A DNA stretch of 64,000 nt from Nitrospira japonica. Its GTDB lineage: Bacteria > Nitrospirota > Nitrospiria > Nitrospirales > Nitrospiraceae. Position 1 is the first letter of the stretch. The number at the start of each line of letters is the position of its first letter. This document shows positions 43,016 through 53,324 of the stretch, in pieces. The translations under genes were made by a program, and so were the position numbers. The stretch spans positions 3,942,501 through 4,006,500 of the forward strand of contig NZ_LT828648.1 of the NCBI RefSeq assembly GCF_900169565.1, read 5' to 3'. The notes under the pieces are model-generated. The model had not been told where the DNA came from. It made no database searches and saw only the letters and a list, made by a program, of their open reading frames with translations.

Positions 43016-43366
43016 TCATGGTCTCGATCGATCTTGAGTGGCTTCCGGGTACAATTGATAGACGGTTTCTCCCTTGCGCACATACCCGAGTTGCTCGCGG
43101 GCCAGTTGCTCGATCTTCAGCGGGTCATGCTCAAGACGATCGATATCACTGCGCAACCCCGCAACTCCCCGTTGGAGATCGAGAATCTCCGTCTCCAGCT
43201 GCTGGGCATGGTTCTTCATGGAAAAATAACGCGGCAACCCCATCTCTCCAAAACACAAAGCCAGCAGAAGCAGCAGGCATGCCCCCAGACCGGCATACTG
43301 TGCGCCAGTGATAAGCCGTCGCTGCCAGTCGAGCCACTGTTTGCCTCTGTTCTGCTTAATGAGCAT
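43016..43366 (-). CDS. ftsB: FtsB/DivIC-type septum formation initiator
   Basis: A 116-residue bitopic membrane protein. One N-terminal helix (about residues 23-40, AGLGACLLLLLALCFGEMG) and a coiled coil (NHAQQLETEILDLQRGVAGL, then DRLEHDPLKIEQLAREQLG) ending in the FtsB-like RKGETVYQL. It would join FtsL and FtsQ in the divisome. It lies ten bases after enolase and four before era, a common arrangement in this kind of genome. Confidence 0.87.
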   Translation of the reverse strand: MLIKQNRGKQWLDWQRRLITGAQYAGLGACLLLLLALCFGEMGLPRYFSMKNHAQQLETEILDLQRGVAGLRSDIDRLEHDPLKIEQLAREQLGYVRKGETVYQLYPEATQDRSRP

Positions 43367-43375
43367 GTACGATCG

Positions 43376-44683
<1,308 letters not shown>

Positions 44684-44704
44684 TCATGGTTCACGTCGCT
44701 CATG

Positions 44705-46141
44705 TCACCGAGAATCGCCTATTTTGCTTTTGAGTAGCTCGTTCACCTTTCCGGGATTTGCCTTCCCGCCGCTGGCTTTCATCACTTGGCCGACCAGGAA
44801 CCCCAGCACTTGATGTTTGCCTTCCTTGAACTGGGCCACCTGCCCTGGATTCTTCGCCAGCACCTCCGTGACAAGCGATTCCAGAACCCCCTCGTCGGAC
44901 ACCTGCGTCAGCCCTTTGTCGCGGACGATGTCCTCCGCGGATTTTCCGCTCTGGTACAACTCGGGGAAGATCTCCCGGGCGACTTTCAAACTGACCGTCC
45001 CCCGGTCGACCATTGCCAGCAGACCGACGAGTCGCTCCGGAGAGACCGCCGACGAGTCGACATCCACGCCCGCGGTGTTCAATTCCCTGGTAAGCTCACC
45101 CATCACCCAATTGCTGACCGTCTTCGGATGAGGAAAGAGGCCCACGCACGCCTCGAAATAATCAGCCATGGCCTTGGAAGCAGTAAGAAGGCCCGCGTCA
45201 TACTCGGGCAGACCATACTGGTTGACGAAACGGCCTGCACGGGCCGCCGGCAGTTCCGGTACGCTGTCGCGAAAATCTTCAATCCATTGAGGGTCCAGCT
45301 TCAGCGGCACCAGGTCCGGATCGGGGAAATATCGATAGTCATGCGCTTCTTCTTTGCTCCGCATGACCGCGGTCTCCCCGCGATCCAAATTCCACAAGCG
45401 CGTCTCCTGCCGGATGGCACCGCCGTCCTGCAAAACTTTGGCCTGCCGCTTTACCTCGTATTCGATCGCGTCTTTGACATACTTGAACGAATTGATGTTC
45501 TTCAATTCGACTTTCGTGCCGAACTCCTGTTGTCCGAGGGGACGGATCGATAGATTGGGCTCGCAACGGAAACTGCCTTCCTCCATGTTCCCGTCGCAGA
45601 TTTCGAGATACATCAAAATATCCCGAAGCCCCTTCAAATAGGCGACGACTTCTTCCGACGATCGCATGTCCGGCTCCGTGACGATTTCGAGCAGCGGAGT
45701 CCCGGCCCGGTTCAAATCCACCCGGCTGCCGGCTGAAGCCGATTCATGCACGCTCTTTCCGGCATCCTCTTCGAGATGAGCTCTCCGGATACGGATCCGT
45801 TTCCGGCCGTCGCCCGTGGCGATGTCGATCCATCCCTGTTCACAGATCGGCGCCTCATATTGGGATATCTGGTAACCTTTCGGCAGATCCGGGTAGAAAT
45901 AATTCTTCCGGGCGAACCGGTTTGCGCGGGCGACGGTGCAATTCAGCGCCAATCCGGCGCGCACGGCCATTTCAACCGCGGCCTTGTTGATCACCGGCAA
46001 GGAACCAGGCAGCCCCAAGCAGACGGGGCAGGTCTGACTGTTCGGCGACAGACCGAAGGTCGTCCCGCACCCGCAGAACATCTTGGATTTGGTCCGCAGC
46101 TGGGCGTGAACTTCGACGCCGATGACGACTTCGTAGGTCAC
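44705..46141 (-). CDS. gatB: Asp/Glu-tRNA(Asn/Gln) amidotransferase subunit B
   Basis: A 478-residue GatB, the kinase/tRNA-binding subunit that turns mischarged Glu-tRNA(Gln) or Asp-tRNA(Asn) into the correct amide. Hallmarks: [35 protein letters not shown] (zinc-binding Cys), [15 protein letters not shown], and the helical C-terminal YqeY-like domain ending with [17 protein letters not shown] start at 46139-46141. It is separated from gatA by two small membrane proteins, so the three gat genes are not contiguous. Confidence 0.97.
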   Translation of the reverse strand: MTYEVVIGVEVHAQLRTKSKMFCGCGTTFGLSPNSQTCPVCLGLPGSLPVINKAAVEMAVRAGLALNCTVARANRFARKNYFYPDLPKGYQISQYEAPICEQGWIDIATGDGRKRIRIRRAHLEEDAGKSVHESASAGSRVDLNRAGTPLLEIVTEPDMRSSEEVVAYLKGLRDILMYLEICDGNMEEGSFRCEPNLSIRPLGQQEFGTKVELKNINSFKYVKDAIEYEVKRQAKVLQDGGAIRQETRLWNLDRGETAVMRSKEEAHDYRYFPDPDLVPLKLDPQWIEDFRDSVPELPAARAGRFVNQYGLPEYDAGLLTASKAMADYFEACVGLFPHPKTVSNWVMGELTRELNTAGVDVDSSAVSPERLVGLLAMVDRGTVSLKVAREIFPELYQSGKSAEDIVRDKGLTQVSDEGVLESLVTEVLAKNPGQVAQFKEGKHQVLGFLVGQVMKASGGKANPGKVNELLKSKIGDSR

Positions 46142-46148
46142 GCGTGCG

Positions 46149-46460
46149 TCATCCTTCTCCCCGAACCCGATCGCGCTCGCGCTTCACCGCTTCCCGTCCC
46201 GCTTCGAACGCCTCCCGCAACACGGATTTCTTGGATTCGACGAATTCCTTCCCCTGATCGATCGCGCCCTCAAGCGTTTCACCGGCCTGACCGGCAAGAT
46301 CACGCAAGCTGTCCTCCGCCTGTCTGGCATAGCCGCGTAATAATTCCCGTGAATCACGACCAGATCGAGGCGCCAGCAGCAACCCCGCCACCGCTCCCAA
46401 CGCCGCCCCGCTGAGAAACGCCAACACCACGCCAGCCGCCGATCCGTGATTATCCGCCAT
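46149..46460 (-). CDS. YtxH domain protein
   Basis: A 103-residue protein with one N-terminal helix ([21 protein letters not shown]) immediately followed by [14 protein letters not shown], the YtxH signature, and then an amphipathic helical, charge-rich tail. Such proteins are gram-positive/negative membrane-associated stress or structural proteins. It overlaps the DUF948 gene by 11 bases. No enzymatic role expected. Confidence 0.85.
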   Translation of the reverse strand: MADNHGSAAGVVLAFLSGAALGAVAGLLLAPRSGRDSRELLRGYARQAEDSLRDLAGQAGETLEGAIDQGKEFVESKKSVLREAFEAGREAVKRERDRVRGEG

Positions 46461-46857
46461 TGTGTGGTTCTCCTTCCCTCCGGTATCGCTCCCGCACGAC
46501 CTGCGTCGCGGCCTTCAATCCCGCCACCACGCTTGCCACATTGGTCAGGAGCCCGCCGCTCGATCCTCGAACGACGTTGTGAACTTGTTGAACCGATTCT
46601 CCGACTTCACCGACCGCGTGCAAGAGTACCGCGGCATGCTCCACCCCACCGCGCGCCTGCTCGGCAAGATCGTTGAGGTTCTGGCTCATCGCCCGCAATT
46701 CCGATACGAGTGCCGGCATATCCGTGTTCATTTTGGAGAGCAATTGCTCCGACTCGGCGACCGTCTTGCGTATTTGTATCAACAGCGGCACCAGGTATCC
46801 GACCAGAACGGCAAAGGCGACGGCGATCAGGATCGCGGCAATTTCGACGGCATTCAT
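46450..46857 (-). CDS. DUF948-type membrane protein
   Basis: A 135-residue bitopic protein: helix at about residues 4-26 (EIAAILIAVAFAVLVGYLVPL), then a long coiled-coil-like part (KTVAESEQLLSKMNTDMPALV). This fits the DUF948 family, often paired with YtxH proteins as here. The pair overlaps by 11 bases. Role is membrane-associated and uncharacterised. Confidence 0.78.
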   Translation of the reverse strand: MNAVEIAAILIAVAFAVLVGYLVPLLIQIRKTVAESEQLLSKMNTDMPALVSELRAMSQNLNDLAEQARGGVEHAAVLLHAVGEVGESVQQVHNVVRGSSGGLLTNVASVVAGLKAATQVVRERYRREGEPHNGG

Positions 46858-46881
46858 GCTCTGAGCCTCCGGCTCTTGGAT

Positions 46882-48348
46882 CTAGCGAACGACGGGCTTC
46901 CTCTCGTGCCATTGAGTCGACTGCTCATAGGCGTGGGCCGCTCGAAGCATCGTCTCTTCTTCAAAGGCACGCCCGATGATTTGCAGGCCGATCGGCAGAC
47001 GAGTCTTGCTGAATCCACAGGGCAAAGCGATGGCCGGCAAGCCGGCCAGGTTGACCGATATGGTGAAAATGTCGGACAGGTACATCTGCAGCGGATCTTC
47101 GGCTTTTGCCCCGAGCTTGAACGCCGGAGTGGGGGTCACGGGCGTGACGATCAAGTCCACCTCCTTGAATGCCTCGGAAAAATCCTGGCGAATCAGCGTC
47201 TGCACCGCCTGAGCTTTTCCGTAATACGCCTCGTAGTACCCGGAACTCAGAGCATAGGTACCCAGCATGATCCGTCGTTTCACCTCCGGTCCGAAGCCTT
47301 CCTGTCGCGTTTTCATATATAGATCAAGAAGATCCTTGGTCTCCTTGGCTCTCAAGCCGAACTTGACGCCGTCGAATCTTGCCAGATTGGAACTGGCTTC
47401 CGCCGTCGCGATCACGTAGTACACTGCGACCGCCGCGTCGGTCCGCGGAAGTTGAATCTCCTTGATGTCGGCCCCCAGATTCTTGAGTTCGTCGATGGCG
47501 GCTCTGACGGCCTGCTCGACTTCCGGATCGAGTCCCTCCCCGAAGAACTCTACGGGCACGCCCACCTTGAGCTTTTTGAGATCCCTTTTCCTCAATGCCT
47601 TCATGTAATCCGGCACCGGAAGGTCGGCGGAAGTGGAATCCATCGGATCATGCCCGGCAATGGCACCGAGAAGATACGCGGCGTCGGCGACGGTTTTCGT
47701 GATCGGACCGATCTGGTCCAGAGAGGACGCGAAGGCGACAAGCCCGTAGCGCGAGACCCTCCCGTAGGTGGGCTTCATGCCAACCACTCCGCAGAACGCC
47801 GCAGGCTGTCGGATCGATCCGCCGGTATCCGATCCCAGCGCAGCCACGCACTCATCGGCGGCGACGGCGGCGGCCGATCCACCGCTCGACCCGCCCGGCA
47901 CGCACTGCAGGTCCCACGGGTTTCGACTGGGCCCGAAGGCCGAATTCTCGGTCGAGGATCCCATCGCGAATTCATCAAGATTGGTCTTTCCCAGCAACAG
48001 ATATTCTTGATCTTGAAGCTTCGCGGCCACCGTCGCGTCGTAGGGCGGAACGAACTCCTTGAGCATGCGCGAGGAGCAGGTCGTCGGAACGCCGGACGTG
48101 CAGATGTTGTCCTTGATCGCCAGAGGCATGCCCATCATCGGCTTGGTATGGCGCCAGGTCTTGAGCTTCTCGTCCAATGCCGCCGCCCGCGCCAACGCTG
48201 ACTCGGTGGTCCTCGTCACATAGGCTTTGACCTTCTGTTCCACCTGGCTGATCCGTAATGAATAGGCGCGCACGATTTCGACGGCGGTCACTTCCCCCGC
48301 CGTGAACTTCTTTTGCAAATCACACAGTGACAGCTTATGAATCGACAT
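46882..48348 (-). CDS. gatA: Asp/Glu-tRNA(Asn/Gln) amidotransferase subunit A
   Basis: A 488-residue amidase-signature glutaminase. [14 protein letters not shown] holds the catalytic Lys, [23 protein letters not shown] the Ser-rich region, and [16 protein letters not shown] the nucleophilic Ser. Releases ammonia for GatB. I used the ATG at 48346-48348, which has GGGGA at good spacing. Its C-terminus has [21 protein letters not shown]. Followed by DUF948 and YtxH before gatB. Confidence 0.97.
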   Translation of the reverse strand: MSIHKLSLCDLQKKFTAGEVTAVEIVRAYSLRISQVEQKVKAYVTRTTESALARAAALDEKLKTWRHTKPMMGMPLAIKDNICTSGVPTTCSSRMLKEFVPPYDATVAAKLQDQEYLLLGKTNLDEFAMGSSTENSAFGPSRNPWDLQCVPGGSSGGSAAAVAADECVAALGSDTGGSIRQPAAFCGVVGMKPTYGRVSRYGLVAFASSLDQIGPITKTVADAAYLLGAIAGHDPMDSTSADLPVPDYMKALRKRDLKKLKVGVPVEFFGEGLDPEVEQAVRAAIDELKNLGADIKEIQLPRTDAAVAVYYVIATAEASSNLARFDGVKFGLRAKETKDLLDLYMKTRQEGFGPEVKRRIMLGTYALSSGYYEAYYGKAQAVQTLIRQDFSEAFKEVDLIVTPVTPTPAFKLGAKAEDPLQMYLSDIFTISVNLAGLPAIALPCGFSKTRLPIGLQIIGRAFEEETMLRAAHAYEQSTQWHERKPVVR

Positions 48349-48423
48349 CACTTATCCCCGGGAATACTCGCGACACTCCACGTGTTTCTGCCCGCTCGCC
48401 CCGCGCGGGCACATCCGGCGGCG

Positions 48424-48780
48424 TCATCCTTTGCTCACTATCCGGTTTTTGTCATTGACACGCACGATGATCGGCGCGTGCTTCTTGATCTCTTCTTCGG
48501 CATAGTATTCGTAACAAAAGATGATGATCTGATCGCCGACCGCCGCCTTGCGTGCGGTCGGACCGTTGAGCACGATGTCTCCGCTGCCCCGCTTGCCGGC
48601 AATCGCGTACGTCATGAAGCGCTCGCCGTTATTCATATTCGAGCAGATGATCGCCTCATACGGAAGAATGGCCGCGGCTTCCATCAGATCCTGATCGATC
48701 GTCAGGCTGCCTTCGTACTCCAGATGCGTGCCGGTAACCGTCACACGATGGATTTTCGACCGTAGCATTTGTCGGAACAT
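48424..48780 (-). CDS. panD: Aspartate 1-decarboxylase
   Basis: Makes beta-alanine for pantothenate and CoA. A 118-residue PanD with RSKIHRVTVTGTHLEYEGSLTID in two pieces here: MLRSKIHRVTVT then YEGSLTID, where Gly-Ser is the self-cleavage site that generates the pyruvoyl group. TYAIAGKRGSGDIVLNGPTA (20 residues) is the family's conserved Tyr58/His region. Length is normal. It lies between gatA and gatC, an unusual insertion of a vitamin gene into a gat operon. Confidence 0.97.
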   Translation of the reverse strand: MFRQMLRSKIHRVTVTGTHLEYEGSLTIDQDLMEAAAILPYEAIICSNMNNGERFMTYAIAGKRGSGDIVLNGPTARKAAVGDQIIIFCYEYYAEEEIKKHAPIIVRVNDKNRIVSKG

Positions 48781-48813
48781 GAACGCCTCAACCTTTCGAT
48801 AAGAATCTTCGAA

Positions 48814-49101
48814 TCACTCAATGATCTTCGGCACGCGAAATCCGTCGGCTTCCCGCTCCGGCGCATTGGCCAGCGCGAGATCCGCTGGCAACGACGGACG
48901 AACGACGTCTTCTCGAAACACGTTGGCTTGTTCCAGCACCGTCGTCGTCGGCTCGACACCCGCGGTGTCGTATCGATTCAACGTCTCGACGTGGGTCAGG
49001 ATCTGACTCAATTGCCTGGCGAAGGCCTCCCGCTCGGACGGAGAGATGGCCAGGCGCGCCAACTTCGCCACCTTTTCGACTTCCTGTTTGGTAATCTCCA
49101 C
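48814..49101 (-). CDS. gatC: Asp/Glu-tRNA(Asn/Gln) amidotransferase subunit C
   Basis: A 95-residue GatC: EVEKVAKLARLAISPSERE and ETLNRYDTAGVEPTTTV, then REDVVRPSLPADLALANAPE with the family-typical Arg-Glu-Asp. It holds GatA and GatB together. Starts at GTG (49099-49101) with a GGGGAG ribosome site. Downstream of glmS by 38 bases and upstream of panD by 33, so the gat genes run gatC-panD-gatA-(two)-gatB. Confidence 0.94.
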   Translation of the reverse strand: MEITKQEVEKVAKLARLAISPSEREAFARQLSQILTHVETLNRYDTAGVEPTTTVLEQANVFREDVVRPSLPADLALANAPEREADGFRVPKIIE

Positions 49102-49121
49102 CCTTATCTCCCCGTGGCTTC

Positions 49122-49138
49122 GGGATGTTCAACATCCC
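49122..49138 (-). other. Perfect inverted repeat between glmS and gatC
   Basis: GGGATGTT-C-AACATCCC: an eight-base perfect inverted repeat with a one-base centre, just after the glmS stop. No T-run follows on the minus strand, so it is not a standard terminator. It could be a dimeric protein-binding site or an mRNA processing hairpin, as in glmS transcripts elsewhere. Confidence 0.35.
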
Positions 49139-49139
49139 A

Positions 49140-50969
49140 CTACTCGACCGTCACGCTCTTCGCAAGATTCCTCGGCTGATCCACATCCGCGCCGCGCAGG
49201 ACTGCGATGTGATAGGCCAACAACTGCAGCGGAATGGTGAACAGGATCGGCGAAATAAGCGGATGGGTCTCGGGAATCGTAAAGACCGCGTCGGCGGTCT
49301 TTCCTAATTCTCGCTCCCCCTCGGCCACAAGTGCAATAACCGGAGCGTGGCGGGCTTTGACTTCCATGAGATTGCTGACAGTCTTTTCATACAACCGATC
49401 CCGCGGAGCCAATACCACCACCGGCATGTCCCGGTCGATCAAGGCGATCGGGCCATGTTTCATCTCGCCCGCCGCATACCCCTCCGCATGAATGTAGGAA
49501 ATCTCCTTGAGCTTGAGGGAACCTTCCAATGCGATCGGATAATTGATGCCACGGCCCAGAAAGAGGAAATTGCGTTTTTTGTAATATCGTTTGGCGATCG
49601 CCACGATCTCGGCCTCACGCCGCAGGACGCTTTCCACCAGCACGGGGAGGCGCACCAACCGATCGAGCCAGGCTTTGCCGTCCGCTTCCTTCATCACGTT
49701 GCGGACGCGGGCCAGATGCAGCGCCATCAGGTAGAGCGCGGTCAATTGAGCCGTAAACGCCTTGGTCGACGCCACTCCGATTTCTGGGCCGCAATGGGTG
49801 TACAACACGCCGTCCGACTCCCGGGCCAGGGTGCTGCCGACGACGTTGACGATCGATACGACGCGCGCGCCCTTCTGTTTGGCCTCCCGTGCGGCGGCAA
49901 GAGTATCGGCGGTCTCGCCGGATTGAGAGATCGTCAGGAAGAGGTCCCGTTTGCCGACCAGCGGGTCGCGGTAACGGAACTCGCTCCCGATATCGACTTG
50001 AACCGGAGTCCGCACCATGTCCTCGAAGAGATACTTACCGACCAGACCTGCGTGCCATGAGGTTCCGCAAGCCACGATCCAAATCCGGTCCACGGCCGCA
50101 AATTCCTTGGGCGTCAATCCGATGTCCGGCAGATCGGCTTCGCCGGTTTCATACGAGTACCGTCCGCGCATCGTGTCCAGAATCGTCTGCGGTTGCTCGT
50201 GGATTTCCTTGAGCATGAAATGGGGAAATCCGCTTTTCTCCGCATCCGCCGCGTCCCAGGTGATCTTGGACGGTTTCCTGGCCATGGCATGGCCTTCCAC
50301 ATCCGTCATGCGCACATCGGAAGCGGTGACGACGGCGACGTCGCCTTCCTCGAGATAGGTGACGTCGCGCGTATGCGCCAGCATCGCCATCACGTCGGAG
50401 GCGACGAAAGACGCGTTTTTCGTTCGGCCGACGACCAGCGGGCACCCCAACCTCGCCGCGACCAAGGTCCCGGGCTCCTGCTCGGAAATCACGGCCAACG
50501 CATAACTTCCTCGCACTTCCTTCGTCGCCGCCCGGACCGCGTCAGCCAAACCCAATCCCTTCTGCATGTGCTTATCGATGAGATGGGCCACGACTTCCGT
50601 ATCGGTGTCCGAGTGAAACTTGTACCCTTCGCGCTCCAACTGCTGCTTGAGCGGCTGATAGTTCTCGATAATCCCGTTGTGCACGAGGACGCAGCTTTTC
50701 GACCGATGCGGATGCGCATTTTGTTCGGACGGTTTCCCATGCGTCGCCCACCGCGTGTGGCCGATTCCCACCGCGCCGGCGATCTCCTTCTCCTTGAGCG
50801 ATTTTTGGAGGTTCGCCAGCTTTCCCACGCTCCGCCGGACTTCGATCTTCTGGCCTTGCAACACCGCGACTCCCGCAGAATCATATCCGCGGTATTCCAG
50901 TTTCGCGAGTCCACCGATAAGGATCGGGACCGCTTCCTGATCGCCGACGTATCCGACGATTCCACACAT
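49140..50969 (-). CDS. glmS: Glutamine-fructose-6-phosphate aminotransferase (isomerising)
   Basis: Makes glucosamine-6-phosphate from fructose-6-phosphate and glutamine; 609 residues. Starts with MCGIVGYVGD, the Cys being the N-terminal nucleophile, so ATG 50967-50969 is the right start and the longer frame is not. GHTRWATHGKPSEQNAHPH follows; two SIS domains contain SQSGETADT and PIALIDRDMPVVVLAP; it ends QPRNLAKSVTVE, the usual C-terminal signature. Located directly after glmU. No glmS ribozyme is recognised. Confidence 0.98.
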   Translation of the reverse strand: MCGIVGYVGDQEAVPILIGGLAKLEYRGYDSAGVAVLQGQKIEVRRSVGKLANLQKSLKEKEIAGAVGIGHTRWATHGKPSEQNAHPHRSKSCVLVHNGIIENYQPLKQQLEREGYKFHSDTDTEVVAHLIDKHMQKGLGLADAVRAATKEVRGSYALAVISEQEPGTLVAARLGCPLVVGRTKNASFVASDVMAMLAHTRDVTYLEEGDVAVVTASDVRMTDVEGHAMARKPSKITWDAADAEKSGFPHFMLKEIHEQPQTILDTMRGRYSYETGEADLPDIGLTPKEFAAVDRIWIVACGTSWHAGLVGKYLFEDMVRTPVQVDIGSEFRYRDPLVGKRDLFLTISQSGETADTLAAAREAKQKGARVVSIVNVVGSTLARESDGVLYTHCGPEIGVASTKAFTAQLTALYLMALHLARVRNVMKEADGKAWLDRLVRLPVLVESVLRREAEIVAIAKRYYKKRNFLFLGRGINYPIALEGSLKLKEISYIHAEGYAAGEMKHGPIALIDRDMPVVVLAPRDRLYEKTVSNLMEVKARHAPVIALVAEGERELGKTADAVFTIPETHPLISPILFTIPLQLLAYHIAVLRGADVDQPRNLAKSVTVE

Positions 50970-50976
50970 AGGCGAC

Positions 50977-52527
50977 TTACCTCCGTCGCTTGGCCCGGCT
51001 CGCAGACGGCCGCGGCTTCGATGTTTTGGCCGGCGATGCTGCGCGGGCATCCTGCGGCGACGACAACAGCGCGCGACGACGCGCGGCCCAGCCCGCACGA
51101 TTGACTTGAGGCACACGGGCGATCACCAATGCGTCCGACGGCACATCGTCCGTCACGGTCGTCCCGGCCGCGATGATGGCGCCGGCCCCGACCGTGACCG
51201 GCGCGATCAGCTGCGTGTCGCTTCCGACGGCCACGTTGTCCCCGATGACCGTTTGATGCTTGTTGACTCCGTCGTAATTCACGGTGATCGTTCCCGCACC
51301 GATATTCACGCCCTTCCCGATCCGGGCGTCTCCGAGGTACGTCAGATGGTTGGCCTTTGACCCCTCGCCCAACTCCGCATGCTTCATCTCGACGAAATTC
51401 CCCACCTTGGCCTTTCTGCGAACGATCGCACCGGGACGAAGGTGCGCAAATGGTCCCAGTGTCGCATGATCGTCGACGCGCGCCTCGCGGAACACGCAAT
51501 GGCCCAGGATCTCCACGCTGTTGCCGACGGTACAATCCGTCAACCGCGTGAAAGAATGCACGATGCACTCCTCCCCGAGCACGGTCCCGCCGGCAAGCGT
51601 CACGTTCGGATGAAGCACGGTATCCTTGCCGATCGACACTCCGGCGTCGATCCAGGTGGAGGCGGGATCGATCATCGTCACCCCCGCGTCCAACCACTGT
51701 TCCCGAATCTGACGGCGCAGCACCAATTCGGCCTCCGCCAGCTGCCGGCGTGAATTCACACCCAAGCCCTCGTCTGGATCATCGAGCGCGACCGCGCATA
51801 CTCGACGCTCTTGCGCGACCGCCATTTGCAGAATGTCGGTAAGGTAATACTCCCCTTGCGCGTTGCTGGGGTCCAGCCGGTCCAGCGCCGCAAAGAGAAA
51901 GGGGCCGTCGACCACATAGGTGCCCGCATTGATTTCTCTGATCGCTTTTTCGGCCGGACCGGCATCACGATCTTCGACGATACGCGAGACGGGTCCGTCG
52001 GCGGATTGGCGGACGACACGTCCGTATCCGCTGGGATCCTCTAGGTTCGCCGTGAGAATGGTCACCGCGGCCCGCTCGCGTTGATGCACCTGCAACAGAC
52101 ACCGGACGGTCTCTTCCCGTAGCAGCGGAGTGTCGCCATTGAGGATCAAGTAACAAGCCGGCGCCGGTTGCCCCGGGACGTCGAAAACGGGTCTGGTCTG
52201 TAAAACGGCGTGGCCGGTTCCCAACTGTTCGCGCTGTTCGACGATCGCCACCGCCCGACCCTCAGGGGCCGCTACGGCGCCTTCGATGACCTGTCGCACC
52301 CGCTCGGCCTGATGGCCGACGACGACAGCCACCCGATGATCGGCCACTCGCAAGCCCACGTCGATGGAATACATCACCATCGCTCGCCCGGCCACCGCAT
52401 GGAGCACTTTCGGATGCTTGGACTTCATTCGCTTGCCGAGTCCCGCCGCCATGACCACGACGGCAAGTCCCGGAACACTGGCGTGACCGCCGGCAACCGA
52501 CGCTGTTGCTTCTGTCGAACGACTCAT
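50977..52527 (-). CDS. glmU: Bifunctional GlmU (GlcNAc-1-P uridylyltransferase / GlcN-1-P acetyltransferase)
   Basis: Makes UDP-GlcNAc. 516 residues, longer than the usual 455 because of about 20 extra N-terminal residues and a basic C-terminal tail (KTSKPRPSASRAKRRR). VVVMAAGLGKRMKSKHPKVLH is the uridylyltransferase loop, LILNGDTPLLREE the metal site, and the C-terminal left-handed beta helix has hexapeptide repeats (VNIGAGTITVNYDGVNKHQT and VAPVTVGAGAIIAAGTTV-type blocks). ATG 52525-52527 overlaps the DUF502 stop by four bases (ATGA). Supplies cell wall and EPS amino sugars. Confidence 0.97.
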   Translation of the reverse strand: MSRSTEATASVAGGHASVPGLAVVVMAAGLGKRMKSKHPKVLHAVAGRAMVMYSIDVGLRVADHRVAVVVGHQAERVRQVIEGAVAAPEGRAVAIVEQREQLGTGHAVLQTRPVFDVPGQPAPACYLILNGDTPLLREETVRCLLQVHQRERAAVTILTANLEDPSGYGRVVRQSADGPVSRIVEDRDAGPAEKAIREINAGTYVVDGPFLFAALDRLDPSNAQGEYYLTDILQMAVAQERRVCAVALDDPDEGLGVNSRRQLAEAELVLRRQIREQWLDAGVTMIDPASTWIDAGVSIGKDTVLHPNVTLAGGTVLGEECIVHSFTRLTDCTVGNSVEILGHCVFREARVDDHATLGPFAHLRPGAIVRRKAKVGNFVEMKHAELGEGSKANHLTYLGDARIGKGVNIGAGTITVNYDGVNKHQTVIGDNVAVGSDTQLIAPVTVGAGAIIAAGTTVTDDVPSDALVIARVPQVNRAGWAARRRALLSSPQDARAASPAKTSKPRPSASRAKRRR

Positions 52528-53192
52528 CCGATGGGCACTCCCGGATCCGGCTGTTTGATCGAACCCCATTTGGCCTCGGCCGAGGCGGTCGCGGCGAGCG
52601 ACGGGGTGGGTGAATACAGCCCCCCGGATATGATCAGCTTCATCGCCTCTTCCACGCTAATATCGACGGAGGTCACTTCCCGCTCGGGCACGAGCAGAAA
52701 ATATCCGGACGTCGGGTTCGGCGAGGTGGGAACGTAGACGTGAACCAATGCATCCTGTGTAATCTCTTGCATCTCCCCTTTCGTCACTCCGGTGACAAAG
52801 GCAAAACAGTAGTGGCCGTTCTTTGGAAACTGGATCAGGACGACGCGATGATACGACCCCCGTTCGGAAAACGAGAGAATATCCATCATGGATTTCAGGG
52901 TCGAATAGATCCCGCGCACGAGCGGCACGCGATTGAGCCACCCTTCCCATACCTTGACGATTTGCTTGCCCATGAAATTGGCCGCAAACAAACCAGTCGC
53001 AAACACCAATACGATGAGCGCAAGAATGCCCAGTCCCGGCACATAATGATTCGGCACCATCTCGGCCAACAGGTTGCCGAGAATGCCGTCCACCGCCACG
53101 AAAAGCGTCTTCAAAATGAGGACAGTCCCCCAGATCGGGGTAATCACCAGAAGACCCGTCAGAAAGTAGCGTTTTAGCGAGGCTTTCAGCAT
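52524..53192 (-). CDS. DUF502 membrane protein
   Basis: A 222-residue protein of the DUF502 family: KRYFLTGLLVITPIWGTVLIL is helix 1, LGILALIVLVFATGLFAANFMG helix 2, followed by RVPLVRGIYSTLKSM, VLIQFPKNGHYCFAFVTG and VYVPTSPNPTSGYFLLVP, all hallmark segments. The final 30 residues are low-complexity. Family role is unknown. It is first of the glmU-glmS gene run, behind a candidate promoter (53221-53250), and coupled to glmU. Confidence 0.92.
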   Translation of the reverse strand: MLKASLKRYFLTGLLVITPIWGTVLILKTLFVAVDGILGNLLAEMVPNHYVPGLGILALIVLVFATGLFAANFMGKQIVKVWEGWLNRVPLVRGIYSTLKSMMDILSFSERGSYHRVVLIQFPKNGHYCFAFVTGVTKGEMQEITQDALVHVYVPTSPNPTSGYFLLVPEREVTSVDISVEEAMKLIISGGLYSPTPSLAATASAEAKWGSIKQPDPGVPIG

Positions 53193-53220
53193 GAAACCGC
53201 GCCCGTAGAGGTAGCATCAC

Positions 53221-53250
53221 ATCATACAGAGTATACGGAGAGCCTCGCAA
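53221..53250 (-). promoter_or_regulatory. Candidate sigma-70 promoter for DUF502-glmU-glmS
   Basis: On the minus strand TTGCGA (53250-53245), an 18-base spacer, then TATGAT (53226-53221, five of six to the -10 consensus). It lies about 29 bases ahead of the DUF502 start. Placed in the divergent gap with tmk. Confidence 0.45.
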
Positions 53251-53258
53251 GCCTTTTC

Positions 53259-53287
53259 TTGCTATTTTCAATAACTTGGACTACGAT
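53259..53287 (+). promoter_or_regulatory. Candidate sigma-70 promoter for tmk-holB-metG
   Basis: TTGCTA (53259-53264), a 17-base spacer, then TACGAT (53282-53287). Each hexamer matches four of six consensus bases. It lies about 37 bases before the tmk ATG, and back to back with the DUF502 promoter. Confidence 0.4.
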
Positions 53288-53324
53288 TCCGCCCGTTTTT
53301 CCCCCCTGCGAGGCCCCTGATTCG

